Origin: Pseudomonadota bacterium
Lineage (GTDB): Bacteria; Pseudomonadota; Gammaproteobacteria; Burkholderiales; Thiobacillaceae
Reading direction: 5' to 3'
Length of the DNA stretch: 64,000 nt
NCBI GenBank assembly: GCA_021847835.1
Contig: JAJZPR010000008.1
Span: forward strand, 5,660 to 69,659
The translations under genes were made by a program, and so were the position numbers. Under the pieces are notes generated by a model. That model did not search any database and had not been told where the DNA came from. It was given only the letters and a program-made list of their open reading frames with translations. Below, one piece after another: positions 45,990 to 55,426 of the stretch (positions are counted from its first letter, which is position 1; every line of letters starts with the position of its first letter).

Positions 45990-46535
45990 ATGCAAGTTCC
46001 CCTGCAAATCACCTTCCATGACGTTGCCCACTCCGAGGCGCTGGAAACGCATATCCGCGAAAAGACCCGCAAACTGGAACAATTCTATTCGGGATTGATC
46101 GGCTGCAAGGTGGTGGTCGACCAGCCCGGCCTGCACCAGCACAAGGGCAAGCCCTTCAATATCCGCATCGACCTCACGGTGCCCGGCGGCGAGATCGTGG
46201 TCGACCGCCAGAAGGACGAGGATGTGTATGTGGCGCTGCGCGATGCCTTCGACGCCGCGCGCAGAAAACTCGAAGACTACGGCCGCCGCCAGCGTCTCGA
46301 AATCAAGGCGCACGAACCGGTGCTGTCCGGGCGGGTTGCCCGCCTGGTGCCTGAGGAGCGCTACGGTTTCATCACCGGCATCGATGGACGCGAGTTTTAC
46401 TTCTCGGCCATGAACCTGGCGAACGGGAATTACGACGACCTGGATGAAGGCGATGAAGTGCGCTTCCTCGAAGACGCAGGCAAGGACGGGCTGCAGGCAA
46501 GACGCATCACGCTGCGCAAGCATGAGGAAGCCTAG
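45990..46535 (+). CDS. Ribosome hibernation factor (HPF/RaiA) with C-terminal cold-shock domain
   Basis: The 181-residue protein has an N-terminal HPF/RaiA domain (about 1-105, VPLQITFHDVAHSEALETHI to ALRDAFDAARRKLEDYGR) and a C-terminal cold-shock-like OB domain (about 115-178). The latter is marked by SGRVARLVPEERYGFITGID and REFYFSAMNLANG, with DEVRFLEDAGKDGLQARR. The first part resembles factors that inactivate 70S ribosomes. The fusion is an RNA- or ribosome-binding protein. AAAGGAG lies upstream of the ATG. Confidence 0.9.
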   Translation: MQVPLQITFHDVAHSEALETHIREKTRKLEQFYSGLIGCKVVVDQPGLHQHKGKPFNIRIDLTVPGGEIVVDRQKDEDVYVALRDAFDAARRKLEDYGRRQRLEIKAHEPVLSGRVARLVPEERYGFITGIDGREFYFSAMNLANGNYDDLDEGDEVRFLEDAGKDGLQARRITLRKHEEA

Positions 46536-46565
46536 CGGCCAGGCATCGGCAATTGCCGCTTCGTT

Positions 46566-46901
46566 TCAGGTTTTCTGCCTGGCGACCAGGTTGCGAACCA
46601 GCACCAGGTGGCGGCAGGTTCCGTGCAAACAATTTTTGCGCAGCGCAACCATGACCGGAATGGTGTTGCCATCCGCGTGCCGCGCCTCCATGGGCATTTC
46701 GTAAAACTGGCCTTCATGGTTCAGCAAAGCGGGAAGAATCCTGCTGACGGGTTTGCCCAGCATGGCGATCTCGGGATAGCCGAACAGACCGTAAGCCGCG
46801 TCGCCGTATGTGCAGACGCGATAATCGGAATCCAGCGTCATGGCCGTGTACGGGATATGGGCGCGGCGGTTTTTGCCCCCGGAAATGATTTGATTTGACA
46901 C
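46566..46901 (-). CDS. Second single-domain PAS protein
   Basis: The 111-residue protein is a PAS domain: IPYTAMTLDSDYRVCTYGDA, YGLFGYPEIAMLGKPVSRIL, then a beta-strand region to the end (VALRKNCLHGTCRHLVLVRN). It has the same size and layout as the PAS protein at 44960 but low identity. The GTG at 46901 is preferred because a strong GGAGG-rich site precedes it; an earlier start would give a low-complexity N-terminus. It faces the HPF gene, with 30 bp between the stops. Confidence 0.72.
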   Translation of the reverse strand: MSNQIISGGKNRRAHIPYTAMTLDSDYRVCTYGDAAYGLFGYPEIAMLGKPVSRILPALLNHEGQFYEMPMEARHADGNTIPVMVALRKNCLHGTCRHLVLVRNLVARQKT

Positions 46902-47032
46902 ACTCCCCTCCTCGATGGATTTTGTAGGTGTTTTTGTAGGTATTTGAGTTTGCGGTGGAACAGGCAGCCAAGTAGATATGTACCAGGCGCGCTTGTCAAT
47001 ATTGCTTGAATAGGGTAATGCAAAACCGTGGC

Positions 47033-48268
47033 TTACCCGGACATGAACTCGGCACCGAAACGGGCCAGCCGGGCTGTGCCGCAGGCGGCATCCGCATGCC
47101 TTGCCGCTTCCACGGACACGTTCAATGCGCGCTGACGGATCCTGCGCCACGCCGCGTTTTGCGCGCCGCCGCCTGCCGTCACGACCCGTTTCAAGGGCGT
47201 GGCGCCCAGTTCCGCCAGCTTGCGATAGCCCAGCGCCTCGATGCGGGCCATGCCTTCGAGCAGGCCGTGCAGGAACTCGATGTCGCTTTGCGGGCGTGGC
47301 GCCATGCGCGGCATCAGCCCGGGGTCGTTTACCGGAAAGCGCTCGCCGGGGCGGGGCAGGGGGTAGTAGTCCAGCCCGCTGGGCTGGGCGGGGTCGATTT
47401 GGGCCGACAGCCGCTCAAGATCCGCATCGCTGAAAAACTGCTTCAATACGCCGCCGCCGCTGTTGCTGGCGCCGCCTGCCAGCCACAGGCTGCCGTAGCG
47501 GTGCGAATACACGCCGCTGGCCGGGTCTTCCACCCGCGTCTTCGACAAAAGTTTCAGCACCAGCGTGGTACCGAGCGAAGTCACGGCGTCACCCGGTTCG
47601 GTCAGCCCGGCCGCCATGAAGGCGGCGATGCTGTCCGTGGTGCCGGCGCGCACGCGGCAGGCGGGGTTGAGGCCGAAGCGCCTTGCCAGTTCCGGGGTCG
47701 GCGGGCCAATGATTTCGCCCGGCGTCAGCACCTTCTGCTGCCAGTGCGCACCAGGCAAGCGGCTTGCCCAGTCCGGCCACGCCAGCCTTTCCACGTCGAA
47801 GCCGGATTTCAGCGCGTTGTGGTAATCGGTGAGGCCGCCCTGGCCGATGAAAAGCGCCGCCAGCCAGTCGGACTGGTGGAAGCAGAAGGCGGCGTCCGGA
47901 TAATGTTTGGCCAGCCATAGCCGCTTGGCCAGGCCCGAAGTCGGGCCGTATCGAGGATGGGCGATGGTTCCGGCCTCATCGGCGGCACGCGCATCGTTGT
48001 AGAGCAGGGCGGGGCCGAGGGGCTCGAACCTGGCATCGGCCGCGAGCAGCGTGCCCGAGGTGCCGTCAATGGCCAGCGCGGATAATCCGGCGCGGATTTC
48101 GGCGGGCAGCCCGGCGAGGAGGTCGAATAGCGCCTCGCGCCAGTTTTGCGGGCTGGCCGCATCGGCGTAGGCGAGGCGGGATTCGAATACGATTTCTTCG
48201 GCCTCGTCGAGCACACAGGCGCGCGCGCCCGAGGTGCCGAAATCGAGGCCAAGAAAGTATTCAGCCAC
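47033..48268 (-). CDS. FGGY family carbohydrate kinase
   Basis: The 411-residue kinase has the actin-like FGGY fold. The phosphate motif is [18 protein letters not shown] at the N-terminus, [14 protein letters not shown] is the second, and the adenosine part includes [13 protein letters not shown] and [13 protein letters not shown]. The substrate is most likely a pentulose or related sugar (D-ribulokinase-like), judged only by overall resemblance. It overlaps the queF stop by 8 bp on the same strand. Confidence 0.85.
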   Translation of the reverse strand: MAEYFLGLDFGTSGARACVLDEAEEIVFESRLAYADAASPQNWREALFDLLAGLPAEIRAGLSALAIDGTSGTLLAADARFEPLGPALLYNDARAADEAGTIAHPRYGPTSGLAKRLWLAKHYPDAAFCFHQSDWLAALFIGQGGLTDYHNALKSGFDVERLAWPDWASRLPGAHWQQKVLTPGEIIGPPTPELARRFGLNPACRVRAGTTDSIAAFMAAGLTEPGDAVTSLGTTLVLKLLSKTRVEDPASGVYSHRYGSLWLAGGASNSGGGVLKQFFSDADLERLSAQIDPAQPSGLDYYPLPRPGERFPVNDPGLMPRMAPRPQSDIEFLHGLLEGMARIEALGYRKLAELGATPLKRVVTAGGGAQNAAWRRIRQRALNVSVEAARHADAACGTARLARFGAEFMSG

Positions 48269-48680
48269 GCGTGTTGGACTGGGACTCGAACTGGCTCAAT
48301 TCCACGTGCGGCGCGGGCTTCCAGCCTTTCTTGCGGTGCTCGGCCACGACGTTGGTGAAAATGCCGCCGCGAACAAAGAACTTGGCGGTCAGCCGCATGA
48401 AGCGGGGCTTGGTCGTTTTCACCAAGTCGTCGAGGATGCGGTTGGTGACGTCCTCGTGGAAGTGGCCTTCGTTGCGGAAGCCCCAGATGTAGAGCTTGAG
48501 GCTTTTCAGCTCGACACAGGTCTTGTCCGGGATGTAGTCGAGATACAGCGTGGCGAAATCCGGCTGCCCGGTCTTGGGGCAAAGACACGTAAACTCAGGG
48601 ATTTCCATGTGAATATGAAAATCCCGCTCAGGTTTGGGGTTGGCAAAGGTTTCGAGGGTTTTTGAAGGCTGGGACGGCAT
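48261..48680 (-). CDS. queF: NADPH-dependent 7-cyano-7-deazaguanine reductase QueF
   Basis: The 139-residue enzyme reduces preQ0 to preQ1 in queuosine synthesis. It is the short, single-module type. The nucleophile Cys is in [13 protein letters not shown], and the NADPH and substrate region is [20 protein letters not shown] followed by HEDVTNRI. The ATG at 48680 is preferred. It is divergent from smc; queD is found at 15867. Confidence 0.95.
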   Translation of the reverse strand: MPSQPSKTLETFANPKPERDFHIHMEIPEFTCLCPKTGQPDFATLYLDYIPDKTCVELKSLKLYIWGFRNEGHFHEDVTNRILDDLVKTTKPRFMRLTAKFFVRGGIFTNVVAEHRKKGWKPAPHVELSQFESQSNTRG

Positions 48681-48764
48681 GGTCGGGCTCGGGTAGAATT
48701 CAAGGAGCCGGCTACGAGGAGGCCGGCCGGTTGTCGCCAATTATATAAGCAACGGGTAATCATC

Positions 48765-51700
48765 TTGCGTCTCACATCCATCAAGCTCGCCGGCTTCAAG
48801 TCCTTCGTCGATCCCACCACCATCCCTATTCCTGCGCAGCTGACGGGTGTCGTCGGTCCCAACGGCTGCGGCAAATCCAACGTCATCGACGCCGTGCGTT
48901 GGGTATTGGGCGAATCCTCGGCCAAGCATCTGCGCGGCGAGTCCATGCAGGACGTGATCTTCAACGGTTCCTCGGCGAGGAAACCGGTGTCGCGCGCCTC
49001 GGTCGAGCTGATTTTCGACAACAGCCAGGGCAAGGCCTCGGGCCAGTGGTCGCAATATGGCGAGATTTCGGTCAAGCGCGTGCTGACCCGCAATGGCGAT
49101 TCCAGCTACTACATCAACAACCTGAACGTGCGCCGCCGCGACGTGGCCGACCTGTTCATGGGCACGGGCCTGGGCGCGCGCGCCTACGCCATCATCGAGC
49201 AGGGCATGATCTCGCGCGTGATCGAGGCCAAGCCCGAGGAACTGCGCGCCTACCTCGAGGAAGCCGCCGGCATCTCCAAGTACAAGGAACGGCGCAAGGA
49301 AACCGAGGCGCGGCTGAAGGACGCGCGCGCCAACCTCAACCGCGTCGAGGACATCCGCCAGGAACTCGACAAGCAGATCGAAAAGCTCACCGGACAGGCC
49401 GAAATCGCCAGGCAATACAAGGCCTTGCAGGAACAGTTGACGGCATCACAGCACATGCTGTGGTACGCGAAAAAACGCGATGCCCAGGCCGCGCGCGGGC
49501 GACTCGCGCGCGATCTCGGCGAAGCCGGCAACCGCCTGGAAGCGGAAATCGCGCGCCTGCGCGAAATCGAAGCCCAGCTCGAAACCACGCGCAACGAGCA
49601 TTATGCCGCGCAGGATGGCTTCAACGTGCTGCAGGGCGAGTATTACGCCGCGCAGTCCGAGGTCTCGCGCATCGAGCAGGCCTTGAGCCACCTGCGCACC
49701 ACGCGCGAGCGCCTGGCGCGCCAGCAGGGTGAACTGGAAACCCGCAACCAGTCGCTGAACGAGCGCATCGCCGCTGCCAGCGCCGAAAAAGAGAGCCAGA
49801 CCCACAAGCTCGCCAACCTGGCCGATCTGCTGGCCCAGGCCGAAGCGCGGCTCGCTGCCGCCTCCAATCAGCACCTGCCGGAAAAGGAAGAAGCGCTTCG
49901 CCAGGCGCAGCAGGCCGTGGGCGAAGCCCAGCGCGAACTGTCCAATGCCGAGCAGAATCGCCAGGTGGACGAGACTCATCTCGCCCATGCCAGGAAGACG
50001 ATCCAGCAACTGGAAGAGCGCAAGGAACGCCTGGACAGGGAGCTGGCCCAGCTGCCGCGCCCGGATGCCGCCGCGCTCTCGGCCAAGGAAGCCGAACTGT
50101 CCGAACTCGCGGAAACCCTGAACGAGGCAAAGTTCCGGCTCGAAGAGCACGAGGCCGAACTGCCTGCGCTGGACCAGGCGCGCAGCCATGCCGCGCACGA
50201 GCTGGACGAGGCGCGCCGCGAATATCACCGCTTTGAGGCTGAACTTTCCGCGCTCGCGAAGCTGCAGGAAAGCCTCAAGGCCGACGAAAAGCTCGGGCAG
50301 TGGCTTTCTCAACAAAATCTCGGCGATGCCGTTCGCATCTGGCAACGCCTGGATGTCGAGCCCGGCTGGGAAGCCGCCGTCGAAGCCGTGCTGCGCGAGC
50401 GCCTGCAGGCGCTGGAAACCGGCGCACAGAATAGCTGGTTTGCCGAGGCGCCGCCTGCGCGCATGACCGTGTTCGACGCGGCAGGCGAGGGCAGTGCTGC
50501 CACCCCCGGCAGCCTGCTCGCCAGGTTGCGCGCCAAGTCCGGCAGCCTACCCGGCGCCGTCGACGACTGGCTTGCCGGCGTGCTGACCGCGGACAGTGTG
50601 GAAGAGGCCCGCCGCCGTCAAAACGAATTGCAGGCCGGGCAGTGCCTGGTGACGCCGCAGGGCCACGTGTTCACCCGCCACAGCGTGACTTTCCACGGCC
50701 CGCACACGGCGGTGGAAAGCGTGCTTGCCAGGAGCCGCGACATCGAGAATCTGGGCCGGCAACTGGAAGAACAAAAAACGCGCGTGAACGAACTTGAAGG
50801 GGCGCTTCAGGCCGCGCAGTCAGCCTATGTGGCCGCCCAGCAGGCGGCGCAGCAGTTGCGCCAGCAGGCCAGCCAGGCGCAAGGCCGGCACCAGTCCATT
50901 CAGATGGAAGTCGTTCGCTTCCAGCAGGCGGTCGAACGCGTGACCCAGCGCCGCACGCAAATTGAAGGCGATTTGGCCGACATCGAGAACAGCCTGGTCG
51001 AAGAGCGCGCCGAGGCCGTCGCCACCGAAGAACGCCTGCACAGCCACCGCACGGAGATCGACTTTGCCCGCGAGCGCGTGTACGAAGCGCGCCAGGCGCG
51101 CGACATCGCCGACCGCGCCGTGCACGAGGCGCGCGAGATGCAGCGCGAGGCCGAGCGCAGTCTGCAGGAAACCCGCTTCATCGAGACCACTGCCAGCAAC
51201 AAAATCGACGAATTGACTGCGTTGCTCGCTTCGCTCGAAGAAGAAAAGGCACAGTCGGCGCAGTCGCTGGCCTCGCTGCAACAGGAAATGTTCGGCCTGG
51301 ACGAAGCCCCGCTGGAAACCGGCCTGCAGAATGCCCTGGCCGCGCGCGTGGCGCGCGAGGAGTCACTGGCTTCCGCGCGCAACGCCCTCGAAGAGATCAC
51401 CAACCGCCTGCGCAACGAGGACGAGTCGCGCATTCAGTGCGAGCAGGGCCTGAATCCGCTGCGCGAGCGCATGGAACAGCTGCGCCTGAAGGACCAGGAA
51501 CTGCTGCTCACCGAAACCCAGTTCGAGGAAAACCTGAACCAGGCCCAGGCAGACCAGGAAGCGCTTAAAGTAAAACATGAGCAGACCAGCCCCAAGGCCG
51601 GTCCTTTGCAGAGCGAAATCAATCGCTTGAACAGCGACATTGCCGCACTGGGTGCGGTCAACCTGGCTGCGCTGGATGAGTTGACCGAAGCGCAGGAACG

Positions 51701-52268
51701 CGGCGCCTATCTCGCCAACCAGCACGCCGACCTGATCGAGGCCACCAACACCCTGGAAGCCGCGATCAGGAAAATCGACCAGGAAACGCGCGAGCTGCTG
51801 AAGGCCACTTTCGACACCGTGAACGCCAACCTCGGCGAGCTGTTCCCGCAGTTCTTCGGCGGCGGCCGCGCCGAGCTGGTGCTGACCGGCGAGGAACTTC
51901 TGGACGCCGGGGTGCAGATCATCGCCCAGCCGCCGGGCAAGAAGAATTCCAGCATCCACCTGCTCTCAGGCGGCGAGAAGGCGCTGACCGCGCTGTCGCT
52001 GGTGTTCGCGCTGTTCAAGCTCAATCCCGCGCCGTTCTGCCTGCTGGACGAGGTGGACGCGCCGCTCGACGACGCCAACACCGTGCGCTACTCGGAAATG
52101 GTCAAGCGCATGTCGGCCGAAACGCAATTCCTGTTCATCACCCACAACCGCATCACCATGGAAATGGCCCAACACCTGGCCGGCGTGACCATGAACGAGC
52201 CCGGCGTGTCGCGCATCGTGGCGGTGGATGTGCAGGAGGCCCTGCGCTTCCAGGAAGCGGCGGCCTGA
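48765..52268 (+). CDS. smc: Chromosome segregation protein SMC
   Basis: The 1167-residue ATPase compacts and segregates chromosomes. It has an N-terminal half-ATPase (Walker A GPNGCGKSN, near residue 32), a first long coiled coil (about 165-500), a hinge region with FVF-like segments (about 510-660), a second coiled coil (about 680-1000), and the C-terminal half with LLSGGEKALTALS and Walker B FCLLDEVDAPLDDAN. TTG at 48765 is the probable start. In many relatives zipA and ligA follow; here the next gene is a small repeat protein on the other strand. Confidence 0.96.
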   Translation: MRLTSIKLAGFKSFVDPTTIPIPAQLTGVVGPNGCGKSNVIDAVRWVLGESSAKHLRGESMQDVIFNGSSARKPVSRASVELIFDNSQGKASGQWSQYGEISVKRVLTRNGDSSYYINNLNVRRRDVADLFMGTGLGARAYAIIEQGMISRVIEAKPEELRAYLEEAAGISKYKERRKETEARLKDARANLNRVEDIRQELDKQIEKLTGQAEIARQYKALQEQLTASQHMLWYAKKRDAQAARGRLARDLGEAGNRLEAEIARLREIEAQLETTRNEHYAAQDGFNVLQGEYYAAQSEVSRIEQALSHLRTTRERLARQQGELETRNQSLNERIAAASAEKESQTHKLANLADLLAQAEARLAAASNQHLPEKEEALRQAQQAVGEAQRELSNAEQNRQVDETHLAHARKTIQQLEERKERLDRELAQLPRPDAAALSAKEAELSELAETLNEAKFRLEEHEAELPALDQARSHAAHELDEARREYHRFEAELSALAKLQESLKADEKLGQWLSQQNLGDAVRIWQRLDVEPGWEAAVEAVLRERLQALETGAQNSWFAEAPPARMTVFDAAGEGSAATPGSLLARLRAKSGSLPGAVDDWLAGVLTADSVEEARRRQNELQAGQCLVTPQGHVFTRHSVTFHGPHTAVESVLARSRDIENLGRQLEEQKTRVNELEGALQAAQSAYVAAQQAAQQLRQQASQAQGRHQSIQMEVVRFQQAVERVTQRRTQIEGDLADIENSLVEERAEAVATEERLHSHRTEIDFARERVYEARQARDIADRAVHEAREMQREAERSLQETRFIETTASNKIDELTALLASLEEEKAQSAQSLASLQQEMFGLDEAPLETGLQNALAARVAREESLASARNALEEITNRLRNEDESRIQCEQGLNPLRERMEQLRLKDQELLLTETQFEENLNQAQADQEALKVKHEQTSPKAGPLQSEINRLNSDIAALGAVNLAALDELTEAQERGAYLANQHADLIEATNTLEAAIRKIDQETRELLKATFDTVNANLGELFPQFFGGGRAELVLTGEELLDAGVQIIAQPPGKKNSSIHLLSGGEKALTALSLVFALFKLNPAPFCLLDEVDAPLDDANTVRYSEMVKRMSAETQFLFITHNRITMEMAQHLAGVTMNEPGVSRIVAVDVQEALRFQEAAA

Positions 52269-52321
52269 CCGGGGCGAGCCGGCTCAATCTGATTGTGGCC
52301 ATCGATCCGGGCAGCCGACCC

Positions 52322-52361
52322 GGCACGGCCTCGCTACTGCGAGCCCTGGCCAGGCCGTGCC
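52322..52361. repeat. Perfect 10-bp inverted repeat after smc
   Basis: GGCACGGCCT (52322-52331) and AGGCCGTGCC (52352-52361) pair around a 20-base loop, in the gap between the converging smc and small-repeat-protein genes. No T tract follows on either side, so it may act as a bidirectional structural stop or a processing site rather than a classical intrinsic terminator. Confidence 0.7.
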
Positions 52362-52382
52362 ATTGACCGAATCCCGCAAGCC

Positions 52383-52673
52383 TCAGACGTCGTTCAATAT
52401 CGAACCGTAGGTGTCGCCGTCACCTCTTTCGGGCTCATGGCTGTCGCCGGGCGTATGGGGCACATGGCTCTCGCCTGCTGCGAGATCGAGCAGGATCGAG
52501 CCGTAGAGGTCGCCGCCGCTCCTTTCCGGACCGTGGCGATCGCCATCGGCATGCGGGAAGTGATCGGCATGCACGTTGGTGATGCTCAGTTCCATGTCCG
52601 TGCCGTCCAGATCGTGCGCCAGCACAGGGGCGGCCAGAAGGGTCAGGGCAGTGAATGCAATCAAGGTTTTCAT
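52383..52673 (-). CDS. Small exported protein with internal duplicated motif
   Basis: The 96-residue protein has a signal peptide (MKTLIAFTALTLLAAPVLA) and a short mature part made of two similar units. The first is GDRHGPERSGGDLYGSIL and the second GDSHEPERGDGDTYGSIL, each preceded by His residues. No family is recognised. The mature protein is acidic and His-rich. It is on the same strand as the hydrogenase genes but 158 bp away from the maturation protease gene, so it could be a separate unit. Confidence 0.75.
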   Translation of the reverse strand: MKTLIAFTALTLLAAPVLAHDLDGTDMELSITNVHADHFPHADGDRHGPERSGGDLYGSILLDLAAGESHVPHTPGDSHEPERGDGDTYGSILNDV

Positions 52674-52831
52674 CCTGGGTTCCTTTCATCGGAAAATTCA
52701 CGAAAACAACGGATGAACCCTGTCGCGCGATGCGCTTTCATATGGCTGGTACGCGGACCGTTTCGAGTTCATCTGGCCGCAGTATGGAAAGCGCAAGGCA
52801 GCGCCAGCCTGACGCTCGGATGACATTTTTG

Positions 52832-53335
52832 TTAAAGAGGGCAGGGCGAACGCTCGCCATTCTGAGCGCCTAAGTTTTTCAGCGAATCGAGCGCCGCTTT
52901 CACCGTCTCGCCTACGGCCTTTGCCAGATGAATGATTTCGTCGGAAGAAAACGGTTTTGCACCGGCTTCCAGGCCGAGGAATTTGAGATGCGGCGGCAGT
53001 TCGCCCATGCGGTCGGCCAGCGCCAGGGTTTCGGCGAGGCCGAACCCATGGCTTGAAGTATGGTGCACGATCAGGCTGTCGAGGGCACGGCCTTCCAGGC
53101 TGTGCAGCGTGCCGGGCGCGGCGCCGCTTTTCACGGCATCGACCAGGATGACGGTGTTTGCGCCGCGCATGTGCTCGATGAGGCGAGGGCCGGGGCGGTC
53201 GAGGGCCAGGACTTCGACCTTTTCAGGATCGAACTGTCCCAGCAGCGCATGCGCGGCGAGAAAGCCGAGGTTGTCGGGTTCGGCGGGCGAGCCGATGCAG
53301 AGGATGCGGACGGGCGGGTGGATGTGGGCGTTCAT
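52832..53335 (-). CDS. Hydrogenase maturation protease (HyaD/HycI family)
   Basis: The 167-residue endopeptidase removes the C-terminal peptide of the hydrogenase large subunit after nickel insertion. It has ILCIGSPAEPDNLG at the N-terminus (the Glu binds nickel in the family), VILVDAVKSGAAPGT with the second acid, and a His in HTSSHGFGLAE. It overlaps hydA by 4 bp (ATGA), which fits a dedicated partner. The large subunit has the required cleavage site. Confidence 0.9.
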   Translation of the reverse strand: MNAHIHPPVRILCIGSPAEPDNLGFLAAHALLGQFDPEKVEVLALDRPGPRLIEHMRGANTVILVDAVKSGAAPGTLHSLEGRALDSLIVHHTSSHGFGLAETLALADRMGELPPHLKFLGLEAGAKPFSSDEIIHLAKAVGETVKAALDSLKNLGAQNGERSPCPL

Positions 53336-54630
53336 GCTTTCTTCCGGATATTGAGTTTCAAAAAATGCGTGGCGCAGGAAATGCAGGGGTCGTAGTTGCG
53401 GATCACGGTTTCCGCATGATGACGTATTTTGGCCTCCGGCTGGTCGAGGCCGAAACGGTTCAATGAAGTGCGCAGGTCGGCCTCGATGCGCGCCTGGTTC
53501 TGGCTGGTGGGCGGCACGATGCGGGCGCTGATGATGCTGCCGGTTTCATCCAGTTCGTAGCGGTGCCAGAGGATGCCGCGCGGCGCCTCGCTGGCGCCGA
53601 AGCCCACGCCTGAACGCGGCGCGGCTTCGAGATAGGGCGTGTCGGTGGGTGCGTAGGCATCGAGCAGGCGGATGGCCTCGACGAGCGCGGCATGGATTTC
53701 CAGCGCGCGCGCGACGATGCTGTGGAAGATATTGTAGGAAGGAAAGCGCATGCCGCAGGCCTCCAGCAGCTTGCTTGTGGGCGTGGGCAGTTGGTCCAGG
53801 TTCAGGTTGATGCGCGAAAGCGGCCCGACCAGATAGTCTTGCCCGCGATGATGGCAGTGCAGGGCGGTGGAGTGGGGGGCGTGGCTTTCCTGGAATTCGC
53901 GGCCGAATTCGGCGATGTCGATGTCCAGGCCTTTGCTGGAGACGATGCGGCCCTGGGTGATGGGATATTCGCCGGCATGGCCCAGGGATACGCACTCGAA
54001 ATCCTGCGCTTCGTCGGGCAGGGGCAGCGTCGCCGTCCACAGCGCCAGCGCTTCCGCCTCCGGCAGCAGCGCTTCGAGTTCTTCGCGCAACTTCGCGGCC
54101 GCGTTCATTGCAGGCGCGTGCCAGAAGCCGCCCACGCGCACACCCACCGGATGCACCGAGCGTCCGCCGAGGAAACGGATGATGGCGTTGCCGGCTTCCT
54201 GCAATCTCAGGCCGCGGCGCACGATGTCCGGATGCTTGCCGGCCATGTCGATGGCGTTGGCGAAACCGAGGAAGTCGGGTGCGGCCAGCAGGTGGATGTG
54301 CAGGCTGTGCGATTCGATCCACTCGCCGCAATAGAACAGCCGGCGCATGGCGCGAATCCACGGCGTGGGTTCGATACCGAGGACGGATTCCAGCGCCTGC
54401 ACCGCGCTCATCTGGTAGGCCACCGGGCAGATGCCGCAGATGCGCGCGACCATGTCCGGCACTTCCAGGTAGCCGCGGCCTTCGAGGAATTTCTCGAACA
54501 GGCGCGGCGGTTCGAAGATGCGCAGCCTCAATTCGCTGATGGCGCCGTTCTCGATGCCGAGGTCGAGCGCGCCTTCGCCTTCGACGCGGGTCAGCACCGG
54601 GATGTTGAGGTTGACGGTGCGATCAGTCAT
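53332..54630 (-). CDS. hydA: [NiFe] hydrogenase large (alpha) subunit, group 3b type
   Basis: The 432-residue subunit holds the NiFe centre. The Ni ligands are C65 and C68 in RICGICP and C416 and C419 in DPCISCATH, after which cleavage at H422 would release a 10-residue tail (FLKLNIRKKA). The short length and the N-terminus ARVEGEG-like segment LTRVEGEGALDLGIENG are those of soluble group 3 enzymes. ATG at 54630 overlaps the small-subunit stop by 8 bp. The gene order hydB-hydG-hydD-hydA equals that of Pyrococcus sulfhydrogenase. Confidence 0.93.
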   Translation of the reverse strand: MTDRTVNLNIPVLTRVEGEGALDLGIENGAISELRLRIFEPPRLFEKFLEGRGYLEVPDMVARICGICPVAYQMSAVQALESVLGIEPTPWIRAMRRLFYCGEWIESHSLHIHLLAAPDFLGFANAIDMAGKHPDIVRRGLRLQEAGNAIIRFLGGRSVHPVGVRVGGFWHAPAMNAAAKLREELEALLPEAEALALWTATLPLPDEAQDFECVSLGHAGEYPITQGRIVSSKGLDIDIAEFGREFQESHAPHSTALHCHHRGQDYLVGPLSRINLNLDQLPTPTSKLLEACGMRFPSYNIFHSIVARALEIHAALVEAIRLLDAYAPTDTPYLEAAPRSGVGFGASEAPRGILWHRYELDETGSIISARIVPPTSQNQARIEADLRTSLNRFGLDQPEAKIRHHAETVIRNYDPCISCATHFLKLNIRKKA

Positions 54631-55426
54631 TTTGTTCTTCGTAGCGGCGGCCGATGTCCGCGAAGGGCTGGGCCGTGGAGGTGGTGAACAGGAAGCGGCG
54701 CGCGATGTCGCGCTTGGCCAGTCCGGCCTGCTCGAAGTGTTTCGCCATGGACGCGGCATTGGGCAGTTCGGCCGGGCCGAAGCAGCCGTAGCAGGCGCGG
54801 CCCGTGCCGGGACAGAGCGCGCCGCAGCCGGTGCGCGTGACCGGCCCCATGCAGGGCGCGTTCTGCGTCACCAGCACGCAGGCATGTCCGCGCCGCTTGC
54901 ATTCCACGCACACCGGTTCGTCGGGATTCGCCGGCGCGGTGCCGTTCAGGAGGCTGGCAGTGGCGGCGAGCACCTGTTCGCTGGTGACCGGGCAGCCCCA
55001 CAACTCCAAATCCACCTTGACGTGCGCGGAAATCGGGCGCGACTCGGGCAGGCTATCGATGTACTGCGGACTGGCGTAGAGGTCGGCTACCCAGCTCGCG
55101 GATTCCCCGATGCCGTTCCTCAGTGCCTGCAGGCCGCCGGCGGTGGCGCAGGCGCCGATGGTGACGAGGTATTTCGCCGACTCGCGCACGGCGCGGATGC
55201 GCTCGACGTCATGCGCGGTGGAGATGCTGCCTTCGACGAAGGCGATGTCGGCTTGGGCGAGCGGGTCGTTCCAGCCAGCCTCGGCGAAATGCACGATGTC
55301 CGCGCGTTGCGCAAGCGTGAGCAGGGCCTCGCCGGCATTGAGAAAGGCGAGCTGGCAGCCGTCGCAGGAGGCGAACTTGTGCACGGCGATGCGCGGGCGC
55401 CCCGTGCTCATGTTCCGGGCGGTCAC
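54623..55426 (-). CDS. hydD: [NiFe] hydrogenase small (delta) subunit, group 3b type
   Basis: The 267-residue subunit carries FeS clusters. The proximal cluster Cys start at CDGCQ (KFASCDGCQ) and include GACATAGG and the ELWGCPVT segment; further Cys are in CVECKRRGHAC, APCMGPVTRTGCG and CYGCFGP. It lacks a twin-arginine signal, so the enzyme is cytosolic. It starts with GTG at 55426, overlapping the hydG stop; an ATG at 55411 is an alternative. Confidence 0.92.
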   Translation of the reverse strand: MTARNMSTGRPRIAVHKFASCDGCQLAFLNAGEALLTLAQRADIVHFAEAGWNDPLAQADIAFVEGSISTAHDVERIRAVRESAKYLVTIGACATAGGLQALRNGIGESASWVADLYASPQYIDSLPESRPISAHVKVDLELWGCPVTSEQVLAATASLLNGTAPANPDEPVCVECKRRGHACVLVTQNAPCMGPVTRTGCGALCPGTGRACYGCFGPAELPNAASMAKHFEQAGLAKRDIARRFLFTTSTAQPFADIGRRYEEQND

